From Methylomicrobium sp. (GTDB lineage Bacteria > Pseudomonadota > Gammaproteobacteria > Methylococcales > Methylomonadaceae): a stretch of 64,000 bases of DNA. Shown in pieces: positions 51,350 to 62,337 of the stretch; the first letter of the stretch is position 1, and each line of letters begins with the position of its first letter. The DNA is taken from NCBI GenBank assembly GCA_018333785.1, contig JAGXSU010000117.1, positions 1 through 64,000 on the forward strand, given 5' to 3'. Below the pieces are notes generated by a model that saw only the letters and a list, made by a program, of their open reading frames with translations, was not told the origin of the DNA and made no database searches. Position numbers and translations under genes: made by a program.

Positions 51350-53641
51350 ATGAAATGGTTATTTACATCACATGCTGTTACCTTTGGCTCAGGATGGATA
51401 ACGGCCCTGCGTCGCTCGCTGATCAGCCACCCGATTTACAAGGCAATGAAAAAGGCCCTGCCGCCCTTATCGCAAACCGAGAGAGAAGCCCTGGAGGCGG
51501 GCACTACCTGGTGGGACGCAGAACTCTTTTCCGGTAAGCCCAACTGGCAGGTCTTGCAAAATCTGCCCGCAGCCAAATTGACTGCCGAAGAACAAGCCTT
51601 TATTGACGGCCCTGTGGAAACTTTATGTCAGATGCTTAATGACTGGGATATTACTCACAACCGGCGAGATCTTCCGCCTGAAGTTTGGGATTTCATCAAA
51701 CGCAACAAATTCTGCGGCATGATTATCCCCAAAACCTTTGGTGGCCTGGAATTTTCTGACTATGCCCATTCGCAAATCGTCATGAAAATCGCCAGCCGCA
51801 GCATCACTGCTGCTGTCACGGTCATGGTGCCTAACTCGTTGGGCCCTGCCAAACTATTGCTTGATTACGGCACTGACGCGCAAAAAAAACATTATTTATA
51901 CAAACTCGCTGCTGGAGAGGAAATCCCCGCATTTGCATTGACGGGTCCTTACGCCGGAAGCGATGCCGGGGCGATGCGCGACACAGGTATCGTCTGTTAT
52001 GGTGCGTTCGAAGGGCATGATAAGGTTGTGGGCATTCGCCTGAATTGGGAAAAACGCTACATTACGCTGGGACCGGTCGCCACCGTTTTAGGCCTTGCTT
52101 TTAAATTGTATGATCCCGATCATCTGTTAGGCGATAAAGAGAATATCGGTATTACCGTAGCACTGATACCCACCCATACTCCGGGAATTTCCATCGGACG
52201 CCGGCATTACCCGTTAGACTCGGCTTTTCAAAATGGACCCAACTGGGGCAAAGACGTCTTCATTCCCCTGGATTGGATTATCGGCGGCGTTGAACAGGTG
52301 GGCAAGGGCTGGAAAATGCTAATGCAAAGCCTGTCCACCGGCCGCGCCATTTCTCTCCCGGCACTGAGTACCGGCGGCGTAAAATTTGCTTGCCGCAACA
52401 GCGGAGCCTATGCGCGTATCCGTAAACAATTCAACCTGCCCATCGGCGAATTTGAAGGGATAGAGGAGCCTTTGGCGCGTATGGCCGGTGAAGCTTATAT
52501 TCTTGATGCAGCCCGCTCTGTAACGGCGACGGCAATTGATCACGGCGAAAAACCATCGGTTATCTCCGCCATCATCAAATACGAACTGACCGAACGCATG
52601 CGCCGCGTGATTAATGATGCAATGGACATTCAGGGTGGCTCAGGCATCTGTTTGGGGCCGCGTAACTTCATGGGCCGTTTGTATCAGGTGATACCGGTCA
52701 GCATTACGGTGGAAGGCGCCAACATATTAACCCGCACGATGATGATTTTCGGTCAAGGCTCGGTAAGATGTCATCCTATGATTCAGCAGGAAATGGCCGC
52801 GTTGCATTTAGCCGATAATGAACAAGGCTTGCTTGAGTTTGATCAATTGTTGGTTCGGCACATCAAGCTAACGCTGCGCAACCTGATTTACTGCATAGGG
52901 TACGGCTTCAGTAATGCCTGTTTTTCAGAGGTTCCCGGTGATAACGACACTCGCCGTTATTATCGCCAGATTGCCAGATTCAGCGCCGGATTTGCCGTAT
53001 TAGCCGATTATGCTCTGCTGACATTGGGCGGCGCTTTAAAACGGAAAGAACGTTTATCCGGGCAATTTGCCGATGCATTGAGTAATTTATATTTGTGTTC
53101 GGCTGTGCTTAAACATTACCAGGACCAGGGCAGCCGGGCTGATGATTTACCCTTGGTCGAATGGGCCTGCCAGTCAACGCTATACAGTGTCCAACAAGCC
53201 CTATCGGCCATTTTGCGACTATTACCTTTCCGGCCTGTATCCTGGTCACTCAGAATCTTGATGTTTCCATTCGGCAAGCCCAATGAATCACCTGGCGATG
53301 AACTCATACATAAAACGGCAGCGATTTTATTATCGGATTCTTCAAGCCGAGATCGACTGACACAGGGTATTTATATCAATACTCAAGAAGACGACCCTAC
53401 CGGGCGTATCGAAATCGCGTTTAAAGCCGTGCTTGCCGCGGCTCCGGTAGAAGCCAAAATTCGCCAGGCACAGAAAAACCGCCAGCTTACGAAAGGCGCG
53501 ATCGAGAATGTCATGTCTGAAGCACTGGATAAGCATGTCATCAGCCGGGAAGAGGCCGAATTACTCATTCAAGCAGAAAGTGCCCGGTTCAAAGCCATCA
53601 GTGTCGATGATTTTGCCAGAGACGATCTGGAAAAACATTAG
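51350..53641 (+). CDS. fadE: Acyl-CoA dehydrogenase FadE-like
   Basis: 763 aa; MIIPKTFGGLEFSDYAHSQIV; FALTGPYAGSDAGAM; DIQGGSGICLGPRNF. Confidence 0.92.
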   Translation: MKWLFTSHAVTFGSGWITALRRSLISHPIYKAMKKALPPLSQTEREALEAGTTWWDAELFSGKPNWQVLQNLPAAKLTAEEQAFIDGPVETLCQMLNDWDITHNRRDLPPEVWDFIKRNKFCGMIIPKTFGGLEFSDYAHSQIVMKIASRSITAAVTVMVPNSLGPAKLLLDYGTDAQKKHYLYKLAAGEEIPAFALTGPYAGSDAGAMRDTGIVCYGAFEGHDKVVGIRLNWEKRYITLGPVATVLGLAFKLYDPDHLLGDKENIGITVALIPTHTPGISIGRRHYPLDSAFQNGPNWGKDVFIPLDWIIGGVEQVGKGWKMLMQSLSTGRAISLPALSTGGVKFACRNSGAYARIRKQFNLPIGEFEGIEEPLARMAGEAYILDAARSVTATAIDHGEKPSVISAIIKYELTERMRRVINDAMDIQGGSGICLGPRNFMGRLYQVIPVSITVEGANILTRTMMIFGQGSVRCHPMIQQEMAALHLADNEQGLLEFDQLLVRHIKLTLRNLIYCIGYGFSNACFSEVPGDNDTRRYYRQIARFSAGFAVLADYALLTLGGALKRKERLSGQFADALSNLYLCSAVLKHYQDQGSRADDLPLVEWACQSTLYSVQQALSAILRLLPFRPVSWSLRILMFPFGKPNESPGDELIHKTAAILLSDSSSRDRLTQGIYINTQEDDPTGRIEIAFKAVLAAAPVEAKIRQAQKNRQLTKGAIENVMSEALDKHVISREEAELLIQAESARFKAISVDDFARDDLEKH

Positions 53642-53731
53642 TTCTTCCAAATAGATTCCAGCATGTCAGGGAACTCAAATCCCAACCTGATTATAAAGCT
53701 GTTTAAGCGCTAACTCTTTATCCATTGTCGA

Positions 53732-53862
53732 CCGCGTCATTTCGGGAGAGTCGGGGATTGCCGGGGTCCAGAAGCCATGGATGGAGCTGGACTTTCACAT
53801 CCTTGTGACCTGGATTCGCTTGCGCGGTCTAACGGCTCCGGCAATCCATGCCGGAATGACGG
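53732..53862. repeat. Palindromic intergenic element, copy F
   Basis: GTCATTTCGGG..GATTGCCGGGGTCCAGAAGCCATGGATGG .. CCTGGATTC .. CCGGCAATCCATGCCGGAATGAC; between convergent genes. Confidence 0.75.
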
Positions 53863-53927
53863 TGTTGAGTTACTTTCAACTACTAACGCGAACATAGCCT
53901 TAAATTAAGATATCTCGGCGAACTTCT

Positions 53928-54461
53928 TCAATCTAACTGTTGTTCATGAGTGAGATTGTTCAACTGTGACAACTCTTCCAACGATAAAACATGGTTTATA
54001 GCCAGTAGGATGATGAACACATCACCAACCCTTGCCATAGCTTGGATAAAGTCGGTACGAATGTCGGTACCGAAATCGGGAGCGGGCTGAATATTCGTAG
54101 GCGGAATTTCCAGAATTTCCCTTACTTCATCCACCAGCATGCCTATCATCTGCGGGCCTTCAAGCACATCCACTTCGACCAGAACTATACAACTTCGCTT
54201 GTTGACTTCAGCGCTATGATGTTTAAGCCGCGCCGATAAATCGATGACCGGCACAACATTACCACGCAAGTTAATGACGCCATGAATATAGTCGGGCGTC
54301 AGAGGCACATGCGTAACATTGGCTATTTCTATGATTTCTTTGACATCGAGAATATTGATGGCAAAATTTTCCTTGTCAACCAGAAACGTCAGGTATTGTC
54401 CGATTTGTTCCTGTACCGCCACTGCATTTTTGCCGTTTTCTTTTCGGATCAGATTACTCAT
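53928..54461 (-). CDS. cheW: Chemotaxis coupling protein CheW (cluster 2)
   Basis: GQYLTFLVDKENFAINILDVKEII; YIHGVINLRGNVVPVIDLSARL. Confidence 0.94.
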   Translation of the reverse strand: MSNLIRKENGKNAVAVQEQIGQYLTFLVDKENFAINILDVKEIIEIANVTHVPLTPDYIHGVINLRGNVVPVIDLSARLKHHSAEVNKRSCIVLVEVDVLEGPQMIGMLVDEVREILEIPPTNIQPAPDFGTDIRTDFIQAMARVGDVFIILLAINHVLSLEELSQLNNLTHEQQLD

Positions 54462-54478
54462 GGTCTGTTCTCCAGGAA

Positions 54479-56512
54479 CTAGAAACGCTCAAAATCCGAA
54501 TCATTAAATTCAAGCGAGGTATCAGCTGATGCATTGTTCACTTCCGGCTTGTTGCTGTAACTTGCTTTGGCAGGAGACCGGCTTTGACGATAAGGAGGAT
54601 TATTACGACCACCCCCTTGAGGCTTGGCACCGCTTGAATCGAGCTTGAAGAACGCTACTGCGTGTTGTAATTGTGTCGCCTGCCCATTTAATTCCTCGGC
54701 AGTTGCCGCCAATTCCTCGGAGCTGGCCGCATTTTGTTGGGTCGCTTTATCCAGTTGCCGCATTGCATCATTGATTTGATTGATACCACTGGATTGTTCA
54801 ATTGAAGCCGCATTGATTTCCTGAACCAGATCGGCCGTTTTAACAATATTAGGCACGACTGCTGCAATCAAAGTACCGGCCTTTTCAGCGATAGCCACAC
54901 TGTTGGTTGCCAGTTCATTGATTTCCTCTGCAGTAACGCGGCTGCTTTCCGCCAGCTTTCGCACTTCGGCCGCAACCACTGCAAATCCTTTACCGTGCTC
55001 TCCGGCAGACGCGGCTTCAATCGCAGCATTGAGTGATAACAGATTGGTTTTATAAGCAATATCCTCGATGAGACCGATTTTTTTGGCTATGTTTTTCATC
55101 GCCTTAACAGTCTCATTTACGGCTTCACCGCCTTCTCGGGATTCATTGGCCGACTTGGTCGCCATTTGTTCCGTGACATGGGCATTTTCGGTGTTCTGTT
55201 GCACTGAAGCATTGAGTTGTTCGATGGCCGAAGTGGTTTCCTCAACACTTGAAGCCTGCTCGGTAGCCGCCTGACTCATACCCTGCGCAGTGGAACTGAC
55301 CTGCTGAGAAGCACTGGATAAGGTGTCTGAGTTGGACCGGACCTGCTCGACGACAGTACTCAACTGGTCGCGCATATCACGCAAAGCCTGTGCCAGCTGA
55401 CCAATTTCGTCTTTACCGTTCACTTCCAGTTTTGCGGTCAAATCACCCTTAGATAAGGATTGGGCAAATTTAACGCCGATAGTAATAGGCACCGTAATGA
55501 GATTAGCGAGGAACATCGCAATCAAAATGCCCAAAATCAATGCGACGATGATAGTACCGATTATGATTTTATTGGCTTCGCTGACTAATTCTTCAGCTTG
55601 ATCACGAGCAACAGCTAACTGAGCATAACCGGCTTCTTCTGCCGTTTGAGCCTGCTTGATAACGTCATCACCTAAGTCAAGCATTTCTTTGCGAACCACA
55701 TTAAGCTTATCGTCATTGTCTATCCACTGTTGGGCCGACTCTTGATAATCACGGGTACTTACGCGTGCTGTTTCAATCAATCTTAAAGCTTCTTCGCTGT
55801 CGACTATTTTTTGTAAATCATCGTAAGCTTTCATCAGCTCAGGCAGTAGAATCTGCATTTTTTTCCAGGCGACACGGTCCTTGTAATTGACTTCCTCTTT
55901 TTCCGCACGCATGATTTCCATCGCTTTTATATAGATGTTGGTCGCCCCTATGTAACGCTGTACATAAGGATCCAACTCTTGTGCATTAGTGCCTTTTTTC
56001 ATGGCATCCTGGTACAAACGGACTTGGCGATTTAAAAAGTCATCTGACGCTTTGGCGACGACATTGCCTTTTACTGTCATCTCGTCAACAGCCTTTTGGT
56101 TAGCCTTCACAGCGGCCACCACTTCACGAAATTTCTCTCCAAATTTCAGAGTACCTTCCCGTGCAACTTTGGACTGGCCCAACAACTCGGTGTTATTGAA
56201 TTCCTTGGCCACTTTATCAACCTTGTCCAGGTATTCCAGAAGACTCTTCATTGCATTTTCAGTATCCTGGGCCTCTTCATCCTTTTCACTTATCCGGAAA
56301 GATCGCTGCTCCATAATGGTCGTCAAGGCCATTCTTTCTACGCCGGTGGCGTATTCCACCGATTTACCATTGTTGTCTGTAATACCGAACAAGGCATCGG
56401 AGACATCACCTATATAAATTTTGGCCAATAGACCAAAACCAATGGTAATTGCCACCAACAACATTGCCCCAGTAAGAATTTTTGTTTTTATCTTGAGGTC
56501 ATTAATGTTCAT
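54479..56512 (-). CDS. Methyl-accepting chemotaxis protein (cluster 2) with C-terminal DFERF
   Basis: MCP tip [35 protein letters not shown]; two TM segments and HAMP. Confidence 0.94.
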   Translation of the reverse strand: MNINDLKIKTKILTGAMLLVAITIGFGLLAKIYIGDVSDALFGITDNNGKSVEYATGVERMALTTIMEQRSFRISEKDEEAQDTENAMKSLLEYLDKVDKVAKEFNNTELLGQSKVAREGTLKFGEKFREVVAAVKANQKAVDEMTVKGNVVAKASDDFLNRQVRLYQDAMKKGTNAQELDPYVQRYIGATNIYIKAMEIMRAEKEEVNYKDRVAWKKMQILLPELMKAYDDLQKIVDSEEALRLIETARVSTRDYQESAQQWIDNDDKLNVVRKEMLDLGDDVIKQAQTAEEAGYAQLAVARDQAEELVSEANKIIIGTIIVALILGILIAMFLANLITVPITIGVKFAQSLSKGDLTAKLEVNGKDEIGQLAQALRDMRDQLSTVVEQVRSNSDTLSSASQQVSSTAQGMSQAATEQASSVEETTSAIEQLNASVQQNTENAHVTEQMATKSANESREGGEAVNETVKAMKNIAKKIGLIEDIAYKTNLLSLNAAIEAASAGEHGKGFAVVAAEVRKLAESSRVTAEEINELATNSVAIAEKAGTLIAAVVPNIVKTADLVQEINAASIEQSSGINQINDAMRQLDKATQQNAASSEELAATAEELNGQATQLQHAVAFFKLDSSGAKPQGGGRNNPPYRQSRSPAKASYSNKPEVNNASADTSLEFNDSDFERF

Positions 56513-56573
56513 TGAGTTTTTTCCTGTATAACTAAAGTTATGTCTGAAACCGCTTTGTTCTTTATTGCGTGTG

Positions 56574-58763
56574 CTAAGCCTTTAAAAAGTTTGCCGGTCG
56601 GGTTCTGTTTTTGATCGCCGCCTGAATCAGCCCTTGAACATCAAGGATCAGAGCGACATTGCCGTCACCCAATACAGTGGCGCCGGTGATACCTTTGAGA
56701 TTTTCAAAAACCTTGCCCATAGGCTTGATCACCGTCTGATGCTCTCCGTGTAATTCATCGACGACAAAACCGGCTTTGTTTTGACCCGACTTGACGACGA
56801 CAACACTTTCGCGGCGTTTAACGGTGTCACTCTTCCGGCTATTAAAATAATCACCCAGGCGTAGATAGGGCAAAACCTGACCACGCAGATTAATGTAGTG
56901 TTGCACTTCATCGATCTCACATTCGTTAGGATCCATTTCTATACATTCGTCGACCATGCTTAACGGAATGATGTAGCGATCCATCTCAGTACCCACCATA
57001 AAACCGTCAATAATCGCGAGTGTCAGCGGCAAATTAATGGTTATTGTCGTTCCCTGACCTTCTTCGCTATCAATACCTACCGTGCCGCGGAGGGCTTCGA
57101 TGTTTTTCTTGACGACATCCATGCCGACTCCGCGCCCCGACAAATTGGTGGCGGCTTCTTTTGTGCTGAGACCAGCTGCAAAGATCAGATCGAAAATTTC
57201 CTGCTGTGATAAGCCATGGTCAGGTTTAATCAGTCCATTTGCGATAGCCTTAGCGACTATTTTTTCGCAGTTCAAGCCCGCACCGTCATCGGCAATCTGA
57301 ATCACGATATGTCCTGATTCATGATAGGCGTTGAGTTGTACGATACCCTCTGCAGGCTTGCCAACCGCAAGGCGCTGTTCGGGGCTTTCGATGCCGTGGT
57401 CCAGTGAATTACGGATCAAATGCATGAGAGGATCGTTGATTTTCTCAACGACCGTTTTATCCAGTTCCGTTTCGCCTCCGCTTATTTGAAGCTCGATGGT
57501 TTTGCCCAGTTCATTGCTCACATCGCGCACAACCCTGCGAAAACGTGAAAAAGTTTCGCCAATCTGGACCATACGCAATTCCAAGGCGGTATCCCGGATA
57601 CTGCTGACCAAAGTGTTCATGCTGGCGGCAACATCGCCTGCATCGGCTAATCCATGCCGTTCGACGATCAGGTTCATTGCCGCGCTGGAAATGACCAACT
57701 CGCCAACCAGATTAATTAACTGCCCCAGTTTAGTGGCATCAACACGGATATAATTAGCTTCGGCAGCCAGTTTTTGCTTGGTCTGCTCCTGCTTTTTCAA
57801 GGCCTGCTCGACTACGGGCTCCTGAACCACATGCTGTTCGACCAGAATTTTTCCTAACGGTTTGCCCGGTTGATCGTCACTCTCCCGTGATTCATTTTGT
57901 TTTTGCAGCGCACGATTGACATCGTTTTGGGTTAGCGCGCCGACTTGCACCAGCATTTCGCCAATGCGCTTGACATGACTCTCATCCTGAGCGTCCAGCA
58001 GGTTGAGGTATTCTTCAACTTTAGAATTGGGCGGTAAAATATTGATATCGCAGTCATCTGAGGCAAACTCGAACACGCTCTCTATATTTTGCTTACTGGC
58101 ATCGCTTTGAAAGGCAATCTTGAAATGCAGGTAACAGCTTTCCGGGTCCATCTCATCACCGTCCGGCATGCCGGGTATCAGCGTAATGATTTCCTTTATT
58201 TCACCCAGTGTTTGCAGATAGCGGATAAAGGACAGCGGATCCATGCCGTTTCTCAACGCGTCGGACTGAAATTTCAAGGAAATAAGCCAACTTCCGTCAA
58301 CGGAAATATCACCGCCGCCTTCGCTTTCCAATTTTGAAGTTTCTGCTTCACTGGCCTGAATACCGGTTTCTTTACTGCCGGACAGCTGTTTTATCAATCT
58401 GGCGCTGGCCGCTTCCAGTTCCGGCGGCAAAGGAGCATCCTTTTGTGTCAGGCAATGTTCTATCAATCGCGCAGTTAGATCCTTGCTGTCCAGCAGTACA
58501 GAAATCAATTCGGCATCAATGGCTCGCTCACCATTGCGCACTTTATCCAGTACCGATTCAGCTTCATGAGTAAAAGCGACTATGGCATTAAAACCAAACA
58601 ATCCGGAGCTGCCCTTAATAGTGTGCATCGCTCTAAATACGCTGTTAATGGTCTCGCTATCATCCGGTGATGACTCCAGAGACAGCAGCGCGTCTTCCAT
58701 AGAGATCAAAAGTTCTTCTGATTCCTGGGCAAAGGTAGTTAACGCGGCATCAAATTCACTCAT
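56574..58763 (-). CDS. cheA: Chemotaxis histidine kinase CheA (cluster 2)
   Basis: Hpt [31 protein letters not shown]; CheW-like C-terminus. Confidence 0.95.
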   Translation of the reverse strand: MSEFDAALTTFAQESEELLISMEDALLSLESSPDDSETINSVFRAMHTIKGSSGLFGFNAIVAFTHEAESVLDKVRNGERAIDAELISVLLDSKDLTARLIEHCLTQKDAPLPPELEAASARLIKQLSGSKETGIQASEAETSKLESEGGGDISVDGSWLISLKFQSDALRNGMDPLSFIRYLQTLGEIKEIITLIPGMPDGDEMDPESCYLHFKIAFQSDASKQNIESVFEFASDDCDINILPPNSKVEEYLNLLDAQDESHVKRIGEMLVQVGALTQNDVNRALQKQNESRESDDQPGKPLGKILVEQHVVQEPVVEQALKKQEQTKQKLAAEANYIRVDATKLGQLINLVGELVISSAAMNLIVERHGLADAGDVAASMNTLVSSIRDTALELRMVQIGETFSRFRRVVRDVSNELGKTIELQISGGETELDKTVVEKINDPLMHLIRNSLDHGIESPEQRLAVGKPAEGIVQLNAYHESGHIVIQIADDGAGLNCEKIVAKAIANGLIKPDHGLSQQEIFDLIFAAGLSTKEAATNLSGRGVGMDVVKKNIEALRGTVGIDSEEGQGTTITINLPLTLAIIDGFMVGTEMDRYIIPLSMVDECIEMDPNECEIDEVQHYINLRGQVLPYLRLGDYFNSRKSDTVKRRESVVVVKSGQNKAGFVVDELHGEHQTVIKPMGKVFENLKGITGATVLGDGNVALILDVQGLIQAAIKNRTRPANFLKA

Positions 58764-59098
58764 GAGGATTTCCTGTCTGCAGAGATAACAATGGGATCAC
58801 CGAAATACTTACTGAGGTTAAGCAACTCCATCACATCAAGCACAGCCTGACTGTGCTGAATCAAACTCAGTTTAATATTGTGATGCCCTGCTTCACGCTT
58901 TAGAAACAACAGCAACTGTAAGCCTGCGCTGTCGATTTCACTGACGCCTGCCAAATCTATTTGTAATGTCTTTGCAGAAATCAGATGGCTGAAAAGTAAT
59001 TTTTTTTGCTGAAGGGCCGTGTAGATGGTCATTTCATCCTGAATTGCCAGGCGAATGGAGCCTTTTTTATCTTGCTTTACTTCAATGGACATGAACAC
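58760..59098 (-). CDS. STAS-domain protein (cluster 2)
   Basis: LQIDLAGVSEIDSAGLQLLLFLKREAG. Confidence 0.88.
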   Translation of the reverse strand: MFMSIEVKQDKKGSIRLAIQDEMTIYTALQQKKLLFSHLISAKTLQIDLAGVSEIDSAGLQLLLFLKREAGHHNIKLSLIQHSQAVLDVMELLNLSKYFGDPIVISADRKSS

Positions 59099-59121
59099 AT
59101 CCTATATGCGTTTCGCATTGG

Positions 59122-59490
59122 TTAGGGCAACACCAGTTTGGATACCGCATCCAACAGTGTCGGCGCCTGAAATGGCTTAGTCAGCCAGGCTTTAGCCCCG
59201 GCCGCTTTACCAGCCTGTTTTTTATCGTCGGCCGATTCTGTGGTCAGCATCATCATCGGTGTGAATTTATAGGCCGGCAGTTTTTTGGCTTCCTGTACAA
59301 AGGTAATTCCATCCATATTTGGCATATTGACATCCGTAATGATCAGATTGATTTTTTGCCCCGTCAGTTTTTTAAGCGCATCCTTGCCGTCACACGCTTC
59401 AATTACTTCATATCCTGCGCCTTTGAGTGCAATAGTGACTACCTGACGAATGGAAGCAGAGTCATCAATAATCATGATGGTTTTTGCCAT
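59122..59490 (-). CDS. cheY: CheY-type response regulator (cluster 2)
   Basis: IMIIDDSASIRQVV; LIITDVNMPNMDGI; KAWLTKPF. Confidence 0.94.
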   Translation of the reverse strand: MAKTIMIIDDSASIRQVVTIALKGAGYEVIEACDGKDALKKLTGQKINLIITDVNMPNMDGITFVQEAKKLPAYKFTPMMMLTTESADDKKQAGKAAGAKAWLTKPFQAPTLLDAVSKLVLP

Positions 59491-59511
59491 GGTTTTAATC
59501 CCGGTTGATGT

Positions 59512-60729
59512 TTAGAAAAATGTTAAATCGTTATCTTGAGCGGCACTCTGGTGAGAAACAGCGCTGTTAGCCTGGTGATTAAGCAATTCCTCGGGCATGG
59601 TGTAATTAAGCTCCATTCCGGAAAGTGTTTTATCGACATTGATCATATTGGCATGCCGCTGAGCACCTGCATGGGTAGCACTTTCCACCGTGCCTTGAAG
59701 ACTGTTAAGATTATGCTCGACATGTGACAACATTTGACTGACCCGATCCTGAAACTGGAACGCTGTCAGTACTGTGAAAATTTCGTCCCGAATTTCAGAA
59801 CTACTGCATCTGAGCGTCTCAGCATCATTTTTAAAAACATTCAGCGCATCCTGCAAATCAGTCAGCGTGTTTTGGATTGCCTGTTCAGCCTCACGGATGG
59901 TTTGGTCGTCATTAGTTCCCGAAGCAACCGACATTTTTAATGTGTTGGTCATTGCAGTATTGATATCTTCTATGGCGGCGCTGATCTTTTCGCCGGTCAA
60001 GGATGAAAAACCTGCTAACTTGCGGACCTCATCTGCCACCACGGCAAAACCACGGCCATTTTCGCCTGCCCTGGCGGCTTCAATCGCAGCATTTAATGCC
60101 AATAAATTGATTTGCTCGGCGACTTTTCGAACTTCCTGAGCCATTGAGTCCAGTTGATGCGTATGTAAAGATAGCTTACGCACTTCATCGACAACGGCAT
60201 GCTCAACATTCTGAATCTCGGCAAGCGCTTTTAACACTTGATTCAAAGCCTTGTGGGTATCTGAAAACAAGGTATCGATACCACGGCCATCCTCGGCATG
60301 ACCCGTGCCGTTGATAATATTGCTCAACTGATCAACCATCACGCCAAAGCGCTTGGTTAATACCGTGATTTCCTGCTCAGTATGGCTGCGGGAGGTTTGC
60401 ACTTGTCTCAACAGAATCGGCGCCACATGAATGAATAACCTTTCCAGTTCAGTCGCATAAGCGTTGACATCATCAAGCTTATTCATTTCATCCTGTTGCC
60501 AACGTTCATTGTTTTGCCGAATCAGAGCTTGCTGTTTATTGAATAACAGGTGGCCAATCAAAATGCCTGCCAGGATTAAAACCAGTGTCACGACAAAACC
60601 CAATAAACCAAATCCCGATAATAACAACAACAGCAAACCAGACATTAATCCCAATCCGGCCGGGAGCAAATAGAAGCTGGCTTTTCCTACACCGGCTTCA
60701 GCAGCTTGGTAATTAGCTGTGCGTGACAT
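59512..60729 (-). CDS. Short membrane-anchored MCP-signalling protein with CheZ-like FQDRVSQ motif
   Basis: Two TM segments; [48 protein letters not shown]-term NDLTFF. Confidence 0.85.
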   Translation of the reverse strand: MSRTANYQAAEAGVGKASFYLLPAGLGLMSGLLLLLLSGFGLLGFVVTLVLILAGILIGHLLFNKQQALIRQNNERWQQDEMNKLDDVNAYATELERLFIHVAPILLRQVQTSRSHTEQEITVLTKRFGVMVDQLSNIINGTGHAEDGRGIDTLFSDTHKALNQVLKALAEIQNVEHAVVDEVRKLSLHTHQLDSMAQEVRKVAEQINLLALNAAIEAARAGENGRGFAVVADEVRKLAGFSSLTGEKISAAIEDINTAMTNTLKMSVASGTNDDQTIREAEQAIQNTLTDLQDALNVFKNDAETLRCSSSEIRDEIFTVLTAFQFQDRVSQMLSHVEHNLNSLQGTVESATHAGAQRHANMINVDKTLSGMELNYTMPEELLNHQANSAVSHQSAAQDNDLTFF

Positions 60730-60879
60730 GAAATTTCCTCTAGAATTTGCAAATTAACAGCGTTGATAGTAGTTGCTTTTCTGATCTATACAACCACCTA
60801 CCATGCTAGGAAATAGAAAAATGCCAACCCGTCCACTGTTTTTTAATTTGCCTGTTAATTTTTACACTGTGAGGATTGC

Positions 60880-61686
60880 TTGAGTATTTCACCGATTACA
60901 CCTGAAGAATTTGATCGGTTCAGGCGTCTGATTTACGACCATGCCGGCATTGCACTGATACCGGAAAAAAAAGTAATGGTAGCCAGTCGGCTTGCTAAAA
61001 GGCTGGATTACTATGGTGTTTCAACTTATGGAGAATATTTCCAGTTAGCCACGCAACGCGATCATCCTCAGGAGTTTCAGATGATGGTCAATATTCTTAC
61101 CACTAACGAAACCTATTTCTTTCGTGAACCGAAGCACTTTGATTTTTTCCGCCAAGAAATTATAAAAAACTGGCGGGGTGAGCATTTCAGGCTGTGGAGT
61201 GCCGCCAGTTCATCCGGCGAAGAAGCCTACAGTCTGGCCATGGTGATGGCCCAAGATCTGGGAATGCGGCGTTGGGAAATTTTAGGATCCGATTTAAGCA
61301 CTCGCGTCCTGGATATAGCCAAACAAGGCGTCTATACGATGGATAGGCTGGAACAAATGGACATGTCACTCATGGAAAAATATTGTCTGAAAGGTGTGCG
61401 TTCGCAAGCCGGTTTTTTTAAAGTTGACCAGAAGTTGCGGGACAGGGTGAGCTTTCAACAAGTCAATCTGATGCAACCGTTACCGACCGGCATCGGTAAA
61501 TTCGATGTTATTTTTTTACGCAACGTTTTGATTTATTTTGACCAGGATACTAAAAAACAGGTAGTTGAGCGACTCGCAACCGCTCTAAAATCCGGCGGCT
61601 ATTTCTTTGTCAGCCATTCCGAAAGTCTGCATCGCATTACTGACCAATTGCAAAGTATCAAACCTTCGATTTATCGGAAACCATGA
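60880..61686 (+). CDS. cheR: Chemotaxis methyltransferase CheR (cluster 2)
   Basis: ILTTNETYFFREPKHFDFF; RLWSAASSSGEEAYSLAMV; FDVIFLRNVLIYFDQ; TTG start. Confidence 0.95.
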   Translation: MSISPITPEEFDRFRRLIYDHAGIALIPEKKVMVASRLAKRLDYYGVSTYGEYFQLATQRDHPQEFQMMVNILTTNETYFFREPKHFDFFRQEIIKNWRGEHFRLWSAASSSGEEAYSLAMVMAQDLGMRRWEILGSDLSTRVLDIAKQGVYTMDRLEQMDMSLMEKYCLKGVRSQAGFFKVDQKLRDRVSFQQVNLMQPLPTGIGKFDVIFLRNVLIYFDQDTKKQVVERLATALKSGGYFFVSHSESLHRITDQLQSIKPSIYRKP

Positions 61687-62279
61687 AAGTCCAACCCTTC
61701 AAAAACACGCAGCGGATCATTATCGATCCGGGCGAGTATTATGTAACACGCCGTAAAGAAGTCATTTCCACACTATTAGGCTCCTGCGTATCAGCCTGCC
61801 TGTTCGACCCGGTCAATCAGGTGTTTGGTATGAACCATTTTTTACTGGCATACCGGTTTCATGCGCATAACATGCCTATCATTCAGTCTGAAGAAGGCCG
61901 ATATGGTGTTTACGCGATGGAATTACTGATTAACGATATGATGAAAATGGGCGCGAACAAGCTACACTTAAAAGCCAAATGTTTCGGCGGCGGCAATGTT
62001 TTGAAACTGCGTGAGGACAGGGAAAACAAAGACACTGTCGGCGATGTTAACGTCATGTTTATTAAGGAATTTCTAAAAAATGAACATATACCGATAGTCG
62101 GTTCCTGTTTGGGAGGTAATCATGGCCGGAATGTTCATTTTGTCGGCACCGATTATTCGGTCTTCATAAAAAAAATCGGTGATCAGCAAGAACGGCTACT
62201 GGAAAGTGAGGAACGCCGTTACTGGAAACAAAGCATTGACGAGCGTGAAAAGACCAAGAGCTCAACCGATTTCTGGTAA
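61683..62279 (+). CDS. cheD: Chemoreceptor glutamine deamidase CheD (cluster 2)
   Basis: STLLGSCVSACLFDPVNQVFGMNHFLL; KCFGGGNVL. Confidence 0.93.
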   Translation: MKVQPFKNTQRIIIDPGEYYVTRRKEVISTLLGSCVSACLFDPVNQVFGMNHFLLAYRFHAHNMPIIQSEEGRYGVYAMELLINDMMKMGANKLHLKAKCFGGGNVLKLREDRENKDTVGDVNVMFIKEFLKNEHIPIVGSCLGGNHGRNVHFVGTDYSVFIKKIGDQQERLLESEERRYWKQSIDEREKTKSSTDFW

Positions 62280-62337
62280 CGTTGCCGGGCATTTAAACGA
62301 CTGATATTTTTAAAAACACATCAACACGGCAGGTTTT

